A stretch of DNA of 64,000 bases from Balanoglossus misakiensis. Its lineage: Eukaryota > Hemichordata. Made by a program: the position numbers and the translations under genes. The DNA lies in contig CM082585.2 of NCBI GenBank assembly GCA_040954595.2, positions 5,456,001 through 5,520,000 of the forward strand, read 5' to 3'. The notes under the pieces were generated by a model. That model worked only from the letters and a program-made list of their open reading frames with translations. It was not told the DNA's origin and did no database searches. Shown in pieces: positions 27,001 through 39,000 of the stretch. Each line of letters begins with the position of its first letter. The stretch's first letter is position 1.

Positions 27001-30000
27001 TACAATTGTTGGGTTTCATCAATAATTCAAATGACTAGTATAAGGTTTGTAATTTATGGTGAAATTTTGTGTTATGTTGCAGTGAATGTTTCAGACTGCG
27101 AGAAAAAGGTCATATAATGGCAATTTTTTATGTCGTTGTTTGACGTAGCTGGTAATTTGTATGTCAATATGTACTCTATCATTCTCTAACTGTCAATGAA
27201 TCAAACTGTTCAACTATATTAATAATGAAAAATTTACCATGTTCACACAACATGTGGTGAATACACAGACTCTGTGAATCATGTAATGCATACTTGAGCA
27301 CAAGGAGTGCAGCCAGGAACATTCATAAGCCACCTTCTCATTGGTTGAAAGCAATTGACAAGATACTAAGCAGCCAATCAGAAGTGTCCTGTCTTCAATG
27401 CACACGTGCTGTTGTACCTTCAGTGCGTAGATGGTAAATTTAGTTTTTTTCATTTGATTTTTTTCTCTCCAGATTATCACACCATTCCGTACACTAATTT
27501 TATTCGCTGAACATCGGAAGGAAATGGAAGAGTGGATAAGTGCGTTAAAGTCCGTCCAAAGCAGAGAATATTATGAGGTATTTATAAAAGGAAAATACAT
27601 TTTGGACTACTTCTAGTACTTAATCTATTCTTTTCTGACAAAAATTGAACAGGCATTTGTTGTTGTACAGAAGACGGGGCAGATAGAATAAATTTTATTG
27701 AATTTTTTTTCCAAGAAAAAGACATATCTGTAGATATTTTTCCACCCAGAATTATCCAAATATCACAGATAAACCTACAAATTGTCGCAATTTTAGTTTT
27801 ATAACAGTTGCTTGATTTTCTTAGTGTCTTCTTTTTTGAAAAAATAAATTTCAGCCCACGAGTGACCATGTTGATGCTATATCAGGGATGCATAATTGGT
27901 ATGCATGTTCGCATGCAAGACCAACTTACTGTAATGTCTGTCGCGAGGCTTTGTCCGGTGTGACGTCTCATGGATTGTCCTGTGAAGGTAAGCAGAGTTT
28001 CACCCCACCACCACTACACCTCACCACCCCCCTCCCTATATGGAATAGCTGTAGTCCAGGAACCACCACACCTCACCCTCCCCTCAAACATGGAAAACCT
28101 GTAGTCAATTTACTGTGTACTTTCTGTATTTAAATTACTGTAAAACACTTTATTTTCGCGAGTTTATTTTATATGGAAAAGTAACTTTGCGGTCACAAAA
28201 AATTTGGCGGGGTAAACACCTTGTTTTTAGATAAATTTTCAAAGATTCACTAAGAATAAGATGACAACTGCGGTTGCAAAAATAAACAAATTGACCGTAT
28301 AAAATTTGAGTCTGACAAAAAATATTGAAATTACGGTCATGGCATCAAGGTTTACTGCAAATGGCACTTTTTCTCAATTTCCATGGTGGCTGCAATTGCC
28401 CTGCCTGAATGCCCTTTATTCCCAGAAAAAAACTGACAGACCCAAAGTTAGCTTATTTAGAGCAATGCCCCAAGGTTCTTGCAATGGAGGAGTGCCATTG
28501 CCATGCCAACCGTTTGCGGCCAGGGTCTCTTCGTAATCCGCTCGGATGTGCTTACTACAAAATGAGCAAACTTTTCAAGGTACTGTACAGTATCAAGTAC
28601 ACGTGGAGGTCATTAAAGCCGAAAGTGTCCTTCATACATAAGTACGCAGAGAAAATGGCCACTAAAATTTTCAGGAAATGATTTTCTATAACTATTCCAC
28701 CCCGCTGAAATAAATCTGGATTGTTTTCTCACCCAAAGTGTGTATTTTTAATTGACGTTGTCACGTTTTGTGTGCAAAGTAGGTTTCAAGAGGTTTGCTT
28801 GCACAGTTTGCTTGTTTTTGCAGTTGAAAGCTTATTGCCGCATTTCACTTTGAGATCATTTGAAGTGCTTCAGAATGTTTAACTTGCAAGAGAAGTGGCC
28901 AATTAATGAGGGCAGGTTTCTGAAAATGAATTCCAACTGCTTTTCATCGGTTTATTTGGTGATTCTTGTGGTATAGCGCCGCGGAAAATGGCCAATTGCA
29001 GAAATTGATTTTCTTCAAAATGTAAATGTCATGTATTCATATGGGGAGGAACAGCAGTTTTCAAGTTATATTGAATTCTTGAATTTCTACCTGACCCTGC
29101 ACAAAAAAGAAAGCAATTATGGTAATTGCCATCATCGTGACCCTGATACTTGCTCTACTGTCGAAAATTAATTTGAAACATAGACAGTAGCCCAACCAAG
29201 GTCACCTTCATTTGATTGAACGAAGGTGACCTTCAAGAGACCACCACAAGCACTCAGACGAGATTACTTCGCGACGGTTCTTGTATCCAGGGAATAATCA
29301 TCCGTGACCGATTTCCGGGAAAATGGCCGTGAATTACAAGAAAACATGGATGACTGCACTTCCAGTCGAGCAATCGGCCTCCATGGTTACAAAAGGGATG
29401 CGAAAGCATGTGCATGTCTAATACAGATGTTCCGACGAATCAATAGTCAATGACATCCCTTGAAGGCTTGCAAGCGGTCGCAGCAGAGAGGCCATTCTGA
29501 TCTGGGGGAGTAATTGAATTTTGTCTTCTCGCTTTTTGTATTCGCAGTATGCAAATTCAAAGCTCACAAGCGTTGTGCAGTGAGAGCGCTTGCAAACTGT
29601 AAGTGGTCGACGCTGGCAACGGTCGGAAATGAAGTCATAGAGGATGAGGACGGGGTAAGTTTACAACCTTCAACCCCTTTTTAAAAATGGTATGGTCCCA
29701 TTAGTGACTGGTCAAAAGGATAATTTTGATCAAGGCTTCGTAAGAGCATTTTCCAATTATTTTTTTTAAACGTGACATTTACATGTGCAGTGGAGCGTGA
29801 TGGCCCCATTTCATGTTGAACTCTCCCACGGACATGTTTTCAGGAGAATTTTCTTCTTTTTCATCTTCTAACAAAATCACAGACTCAATGTTCAACCAAA
29901 GCAGTGAATGTAGCTGCGTGTCAACATTTTCAGGGACAACCCTGTTGAAAGAACATGCTAAAATGGCTCAGAAAATGGTTTGATTTGCGGAGAGTTCTGT

Positions 30001-33000
30001 CATTGGTTTTTTGTTTCAATAATTTTTAATATTCATTATCCATAATTTGTCTCCTATTATGGATCGAGTTTGTCTCAAGATTGTGTGTCTTTCAAGGAAA
30101 ATTTGAAGTATCTGTACAATAATGTAGGAAATAAAGAAGTTCAACTTCAATTGAGCCTTTCTACTTCAAAATGGCCATCAGACAAAGCACCCATGAGATT
30201 TTCTAACACCAATTTCTTTGCCATCCTAGATATCCATGCCTCACCAGTGGTTAGAAGGAAACTTGCCAGTCAGTGCCAAATGTATAGTTTGCGACAAAAC
30301 GTGCGGCAGTGTGCTCCGACTTCAAGACTGGAGATGTTTATGGTGCAAAGTTATGGTCAGTTCTCATAAATATTCATAGCTATAAACAGTCACATGGTAC
30401 ATTTTCCACCAGTCAAAAACCAAATGAGTTAATTTGCGTATTTTACTCACTGTGAATTAAATATTCATAACTATCAGCAGTCACATGGTGTATTTTCAAC
30501 CAGTCAAAAGCCAAAGAGGTTAATTTGCATATGTTACTCGCTGACCACGTGCAGAAATATCTGCAGCTGTTCGTTATTATCTGGCGCCTGAATTAGTTTC
30601 TGTTTTTGTAGTTAAATATCACAGACTAGTCTTCAGTCTTTCTTTTGATATGCTCAAGAAATCTAAATCTGTCTTCGGTGCTGTGCCTTGAAGTTTAAAA
30701 TTTGAGGAAAAGACTCGTGAAATGAGAATTGACAGAACTAGCAATCGCAAGACGAGAGATGACAATCAAATTTCTCTCCAATATAGGTGCATAAACAGTG
30801 CAGGTCAATGAGAATTGACAGAACAAGCAATCGCAAGACAAGAGAGATGACCATCAAATTTCTTTCCAATTCAGGTGCATACACAGTGCAGATCGCAGTT
30901 GGCCAAGAAGTGTCCGCTGGGACAGTGCCGGGTGTCGCTCATCCCGCCGACGGCGCTTCACTGCGTGGATTCTGATGGCTACTGGGTGGCCGAGAGGGCC
31001 AGCTGCAAGAGTCCGCTGCTGGTGTTTGTGAATTCCAAAAGTGGAGATAATCAGGGAGTTCGTTTTCTTCGCCGTTTCAAACAACTTCTCAATCCTGCTC
31101 AGGTCTTTGATTTAATGAATGGCGGACCGCATTTGGGGTGAGTGTCCTACAGTTGAGAATTAGGCGCAGTTCTTTTTCTATTTTTTGTTCAAATTTGACT
31201 TATTTACAATATTCCCTGATGCTGAAACAAACAAGTTTTATCATTCATTGATCGCATACTCTCCCACCTTTCAAAAATATTAATTTGTAACTTTTGTCGA
31301 CATTCAGAAAATGTGAACTTTCTCCTCCAAATTTTCTACAAAAAATTGAATGATATGAAGAAACATACGTTTTTGACATCAAGCTTAAATTACTATTTTA
31401 CTTCAAATAAAAATTAAAAAAGAAACTTTCTCAACTTCCCACTTTCTCAACAGGTTACGCTTATTCCAGAAATTTGAAACATTCCGTGTAATTATCGCCG
31501 GTGGTGACGGCAGTGTGGGATGGGTTCTGGCGGAAATGGACAAAATGGACGTCCACAAGAAGGTAATTGGATATGCTAATTAATGACTACATGTACCTGC
31601 GTTTAGAACTTTAATGTTTCCAAATGATCATAATGATATCAAATGTGTACATTAGTGGTATTAAGAGTTGAGTGTATAACACCATGTATCAGATGGTACT
31701 CATAGTGATTCGGAAACACACAATTTTCGGACGTGCAGACATTTTATCCAGATGGTGTATTTACTTCTATGTGGAAATTTACATTTACGTGAGCAAGAAC
31801 TTTGTCCTACCTTCTCAATGCTGCGTAAGAACCAATCTTGCGTTTAGGCTGTAAAAAAAATTGTGATTTACGACGAGGGAAATCTAGGTTGAAAGTTATA
31901 GTCAGTTTCGGTGGATTGGACTATTTTTCTGAGTACAAAGTTCGGCTTTGACTGAAAATGAGATCGTGATGAATCACGTGACTGATAATGTGTGCAAAAG
32001 TAAGATGTAGGACATGTATTGAAAGTAAACACTAGATGACAAGGACTGTTTCTTCAAACAAAAGGGATAGCTGACGTGTGTGCTTGACAATACTTGACTG
32101 TATTATATAGTCAGCAATACTGTCTCATCATTGATAGAGTTGCCATGACACCCTGGTGTAAACTTCACCCATGCGGCAATCAGCGAGATGGTGATGATTC
32201 TAAAAATGGAATTAATACAACCATCTACGTATGTCAACAACTCAATTGGAAAAGAAAAAAAAATCTGTCCACTTATTAACTTCCTCTTCGCGAGGTAAAA
32301 ATTTCTCGGAAAGGGACAAACATGTTGTAATGCATTTCCTTCGCCTTGCCGAGGGGGAACAGAGGAGATTCTAATTTTAGCCCGTGGCACGGTGGTAATT
32401 TCTGATTTGATTCCCGAGAGGGTTAGAGATCTACGTCAGCTTTGATGTTACAATTACTTAGACTCGGCCCCGGGGTCTTCCTGCCAATGTTTGTTTATAA
32501 AATGATGTGCAGATTACGAGACTTGGGGGGTGAGCTTGTAAAACGTCCATCTTGCAGAAAGGATGTCACAGAGGGGTTGTTATGGCAACGTATTCATTCT
32601 CGCAGAGAGAGAGAGAGATAAATCGGAGTTTCCCAAACACAAGGACGCCCGACAGGTGTCTTCAGTGTTTAAGCTGAAAATCGTCTTCGGAGATATGCTG
32701 ACATTTACATCAAACTGAGAAAATGCACGGCGTTTATACAGCACAGAAACACGAACATAATAAATTGATTATTGTAAACTAACGTGACTTATCAACGTTT
32801 TCGCCTTTGCAGTGCCAAATAGGAGTGCTCCCCCTGGGGACGGGTAACGATTTGGCCAGGGTGCTGGGGTGGGGTACGGTCATCGATGACGACGCGCAAC
32901 TACCAACAATAATTGAAAAACTCGAGAGAGCAAGAACCACCATGTTAGATAGGTACGTATAATGACACCCTACTGTCGACTTATACATTACTTTAACATT

Positions 33001-36000
33001 TGCCTTAATACAGGAGCATGATATTTGTTTAAATATGGACGGTGTTCTCACAATTCCCTCCTTTTCATGTTATTATATGTGGGTACAAAATCATTCTCTT
33101 TATAGCCAGAAGCAATACCAAACTGAGATAAGTCATATCAAAAGTAAATCTACACATTGTTTGTGGATATTGAAAGACAAATATAGCGCTCACTAAAATA
33201 TTTACTTTGCGTGCAGTCGGAAATATCTCAACAAATTCATCTTTGGTTGCTTGCTTTCTAAAGGTCATCTTATCGTAACAGCGTTTAAATTTCTTTGTTT
33301 TGCGAAGTCACGCAATCAGCGCAGCACTTACAGTAGCTCTTATCAAGCGTCGCTTTCTCTGTACATCACTGAAATCACCTCTTGTCTGCTGCCCTCAACA
33401 GGTGGAGTATCATGGTGCGGGAGAACCCCGAACCGTACAGGTACGAGTCGGCCGTGTCGACGGAGGATATCAAGCACACCGATTTTAGAGACGCGGCTGA
33501 TGTGGAAGCCGCCATCTCCAATTACGAAGACTCCATGGCCGAACATCTGGCCAAGATCTTGCAGTCAGATAAGCATTCAGTTGTTATATCATCTGCAAAG
33601 TGAGTGTCAATATCATTTAATCAATCAATCAATCAATTAATCAATCAGTCAATCTATCTATCAACCAACTAGCCTATCAGGCAGTCATTCAATTTAATTT
33701 ATCAATCAGTCAATTAATTATCAATCAATAACTCAACCAGTCAATCAATCCATCAATCCTTAGTTAATCAATCAGTTAATCGAACAATACATCACCAGTT
33801 AGTTTATCAATCAGATCATCCATAAAATTTGTCAATAAGTCACCTATCTATCAGTGAATCAGTCACTTAGTCGGTCATTCAGTCAGTCAGTCAATCAATC
33901 AATCAATCAATCAATCACTTCAAGTAATCAATCAATCAATCACTTCAATCAATCAATCACTTCAAGTAATCAATCAATCAATCAATCAATCAGTCAAGCA
34001 TTCAAGTGCTGGTAAAAAAAAGAAAGAACTGAATCTTTTTCTGTTTCCATGCAGGGTGCTTTGTAAAACAGTGAAGAAGTTTGTTGCCCAAGTCGGAGCC
34101 GGTTACTGTGAACACAGCTCTGACTCCAACGAGGCTGAAACCATGAAACAGAAGGTAAATGATTCGTTCTCAGAACTTGCCTCTCCATATTAGTTAATCC
34201 TGGTGCTTGCAATGGAATGGTACACCTGGTTTATGCTAATTTCGGTGGTGCTATACAGCCAATCACTTTTGGTGTATACAGAAATACATCACAGGGAACT
34301 TTTCTCTGGTAGATCAGTTGTTATTGGTTAAGATAACAATGTATGCACTGATAATGTCATCATGCCTTCAGTGTTTCGTGTTATCAGCTTGGTCTTCATA
34401 TGAAGTACAGTCAAACCTCTCTATAGTGGCCAGTCAAGGGTCTTTTATAAAATGGCCTTTATAGAGAGGTGACCTTTATATAGAGGTTAATTAACACACA
34501 CGTGAATTGCACAGGGACTGTAACAAAGTGGCCACTATATAGGGGTGGCCACTAACAGAGGTTTGTATTTTCATCTCGTGAGATATCAACCATAGTTTGC
34601 TACTTCTTGCCTCCAGTGTGCTGTCCTGAACGAGAAACTGGAGTCCCTCCTCCAGACGCTGAACGAGGAGTCGAACGCCACGCCCATCCCCGCCGGCATG
34701 CCCGTGTCGCAGTACGTCAAGGAGATGGAGTCGCCGAAAGAAGCCAACCACAAGGAAGAGAAAGAGGTGGACGAGATCGAAGAGGATAGCGACAGCAACG
34801 TGGGATCCCTGGATAAGGACACCATGCCGGAAGTGCCCACCCGGATTTTCAAACCGCGGGACGCACTGATGCTACGGGCCAATAGCTTGAAGAAGGCTGT
34901 CCGGCAGATCATTGAACAGACTGAAAAAGGTACTGGTCAGATTCTAGGATACAAGATTTTTTTGTGTCTCAGATATTCTCCAATGGGACGTTAGAACATT
35001 GACAGAGCCTGTGTTTATATTATTGCAAAGATGTTCTTTTAGACATGGTTACTTATTCAATGGGAACTGGAAGAGCTAATTTAGTTGAATGGTTTGGTCC
35101 AAATCCATTGTTTCCTGTGGTAAAATTGGACATCTAAAGAGGGAAACAGGGGTGATAGGTATAAAGACTTTTGTTGACTGGTCCAAAAATTAAAGGTAAA
35201 ATGTGTAGAAACCATGATCATTTACTTGGATGATATTTGCCGTTGAACTCTGACAATACACACAGAATTTATGTCATCACATAAAACATTCAGAAATTTC
35301 AGAATATTAATGCTGCTGTATCTTTGAGGTTTCTTGTGGTTGTTGATTTCTGTATGACATTCTGAGTTCACAGTCAAATATTCGTGTCCTTTTTAGCTGT
35401 GGATGAACAGAATGCCCACACGCAAGAACAAGAAACCCTGGCGATAGTCGCAGAGGGCGTCCCGTCAACCAGCAAGGAGGTCCCCAGCATCGTCGCACCC
35501 AGCATCGAGGTTACCGTGACGATGGACGAGCCCGAGGAGGAGGAGGTGAAACCGAGCACCAGCGACTCGGAGCCGATGGAGGTGGACCGACTGAGCGTTG
35601 GAGGAGGAGGGGGAGGGGAGGCGGCCGCAGAGGCAGAAGCGAGGGGCACCAAGACGCCGGGCAGTCGCAGCCCCCTCATGGCTCTCAGGAAACACTTTTC
35701 GGGCTACTCCGCAGGGGCCAAGGCCAAGAGCGAAAGGAAGAAAATGGGTAAGTTGGAGGCCGTATATGAACCCCTGAAAGTAGACAAAAGTGTAGTCAGC
35801 GGTTTCATTGCGTTTGTGAGGTTTTATAATGACCTAGATCACAGTACACCAAATCATGTTTACACAACTCATAATTTTATCAGAAACATTTGAAAATTTC
35901 TGCAGCCTATAACTGAGCTGTTCATTTTCCTATGATAACATCTGTTTACCCCACCATGATTTCTTTCTTTCTGTAATCTGATTATTTTTCAGTCATGATC

Positions 36001-39000
36001 ATCTTTTTTTTTCGTAACTTAGCTTCTACTTCTTTTCCTTCCTTGTAGAAAAAGAGTTACTGAAACTCTCTCCAGATAGCCTACAAATGCGTAGGATCAG
36101 TCACGGTAGCACGCTGTTGCCACCGACAACTGGCCCCATCGGTTTGTCTAGTAGAATAAGTAGCATGGAGAACATATCTGCCCTGCCAGGCAAGTTGGTT
36201 TCTGTCTTCCTGAGATGTGGACATAGGTGGAGTGGAGTTTTCTGTCTGTGATAGTATCGTGAACCCTGATTGGCTGTGGTAAAGTGATGTCGTTGTGCAA
36301 TTGGCTGGTTGGAATCACGTGACTGGTCATGTGATGGCAGTGCACCAATCGGAGCTGCTGTACCTGCAATGTGTGCATGTGCTTTTGTGTATCGGAGTCG
36401 GTGATTCGTCTGTGGACCATTCCCCTCTGCTGTTGGTAGTTGTTGTGGCTGGAAAGAGAGCACTTGCTTGTCAGAGTATACCTGCTGTAACCCTTGGTCT
36501 CGTGTTGAGAAAGCGCCCTCAACGTGGCACTCCATGTAGCTTAATTTCCACTGAGTAACGCATGGCTTTATCCTTAGCACAGCAGCAATGCTTGTCGCTT
36601 GATCTTCCCCAAAAGTTCCGTGTCGGTCACACACTCTGTGACAACTTCCCTTTTCCCCAAGAATGCAGTCGGGCTGCTGGTCAGAAACCACTGGCTGAAA
36701 TCTGTGCAGAATCACTCCAATGTAAATGTCTCCCCGACCACCAATGTGTTTGTAGCTGTAGAGTTGAGCAATTACCATCTTGGAGTTTTGAAGCCATCTT
36801 GCATATACACACACGCACAAACAAATTTTGAAAAAATTCTAAAATGGTAATAAAAATCTTAAAAAGATCCAAAATGGTGATCGACGGTGACATCTTTTCC
36901 AGTTCTATTTTCATCTCATTTCTTCCTCACTATTTTTTCCCCATCGTACAGGACTTGAAACCCTCTTCTCGTCACTCTCAAAGGGTACTCCTGTTATGAG
37001 CAAAAGTACGTTGTGGTTTTTCTACAAGAAACCTGATTTAGCAGGCAACAGGGCTCCCCTTATTTTCCCTGGACACATACAGTATGAGAGAATGAAATCA
37101 CATTCTTGGGCATGTCATTTGAACAGATCAGTGGTGTTAGACTGGGCCATGTAACCGCTTTATGTATACTGACCGTAGGTAATATCTGCGAACTTGACCC
37201 TGGCGATATTCTAAAACTCTGTTGCTTGTTGCTCTATTTCATTTGTATTTAACTCTGATGTTTACAGACATACACATGCAACTCCAATCCTCTGACCAGT
37301 GACTAATATTCAGTGAACATTTTAGTATTCTGTTGTTGTTTCTTGTCAATTTTCACCCTGCTTTGTATTAGATGTAATGTGCCGTAGCTATCACCTGGTG
37401 TGAAAATCTGTTGACTATATTTTTCACTCATTCTAGAAATGTTGCACCTCTGTCCCAATCTTCTTCATTCAGTTCCATCAATAGAAGTCCAAACTGATGT
37501 ATGTTACACTTCGAAGGACCAGTTCTGATCAAATGGGAGCGCAGTGCCATTGATGCTATTTTTTCTCAATCTATCAAATGTAACCTGTCTTTTCATATAA
37601 AGAAAACTACATGTTTGTTTTTATTCATCTACCGGTACAAGCCCCTTTAAAGAAGTATTCAAATCACTAGGATCTACCAGAGTTAGCTTGTCCTAGTATT
37701 AACTAGACGTTGGCATTTCTGCTTGCCCTACAGGTATAAGTGGTGGTTTAGCTGGTTTAGCAGGTGGCAATTTAATCAGTAAAGTTTTGCTGGCCAATGC
37801 AGATGCTTTGTGTGCCCCTGCCTCACCTCTGATGGACCAAGACATGGCTGATGTGTAAGTATTTTAAAATAGACCCCTTTCATGACCCCTTTCATGACCT
37901 TTACATCCTGGTGTTTTGTTGGTATAACATCAAGCATCATTCAACATTACGTGTGATATTCACCCTTTTTTAACAGACCAAGTTCATATTTTTGTTCTAG
38001 GGTGAATTAGAATGCTCAAATTCGACAGCAAGGTAGACTGTCCCAGAGTTAAAACTTCAAAACTGTAAACACATGTATGCCCACAAAATGCCAGGATGTA
38101 AAGTTAGGGGTCATGAAAGTGGCCTGTTTAAGTCATTCTGGGTCTTACTTTTGGTCACAGAAAAGAACTCGAGCCTAGTGGGAGGAATATGTGTATTGGA
38201 TCCTTGTCAAAAGGGCTGGTTTGCTGAAATTCTGTTTCTTCCTTTTAGAGGCAGTCAGTCACCTGCAGAGTCCAGCCCAGAATTCAGCGATCGGCTGATA
38301 GTATACGAGCATTTTTTCAAAAATCTTTTTGTCTCCTGCAGGGAGGGCTTTGACGAACGATATGTGATGAATAACTACTTTGGGATCGGCCTGGATGCCA
38401 AGATCGCCCTGGATTTCCACAACAAACGCGAGGAACACCCGGAAAAATGCAGGTTGGTTGACAAAGTCTCTCTCTCGCCGACGCTGCCCCTTTTCCATTA
38501 ATTATGTTTGCTACAAGACAATGTTTATGTTAATGTACATGTGGATGTATATAGTGAATCAACGTTCAACCACACACAACTTCAATCCCAGTAGAGAGGG
38601 GGGATGAATAATGGCAGGTGATGCTAATGATGAACTTTTTCATTGTTTCCTGGTAGGAGTCGCAAGAAATGCAAGACCTGGTACGGGATCTTTGCTGGGA
38701 AAGAATTCTTGCAGAGAACGTCCAAGAATTTACATGAACGAATACAGTTAGAGGTAAATATATGTAGGGTATCATCTGTCGCCAAATGATTAATTCTTGT
38801 TGTTTGTATGAGTCATAGGTTTAACCGTCTGTGTGTATCTGTTTACAGTGTGATGGTCAGCGAATACCGTTGCCAACGCTACAGGGCATCGTTGTACTCA
38901 ACATTCCAAGCTACATGGGCGGCTACAACTTCTGGGGAGGGAGAAAGGAAGATTCGGTAAGTTGTCAGTAGATCGTCTTTGCCACATTCTGCTCACAGTA

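Noticed and set aside
34286-34300. CATCACAGGGAACTTT as a third end of the CACAGGGAACT foldback family
   Set aside because: No inverted partner or 7-bp duplication was found nearby.
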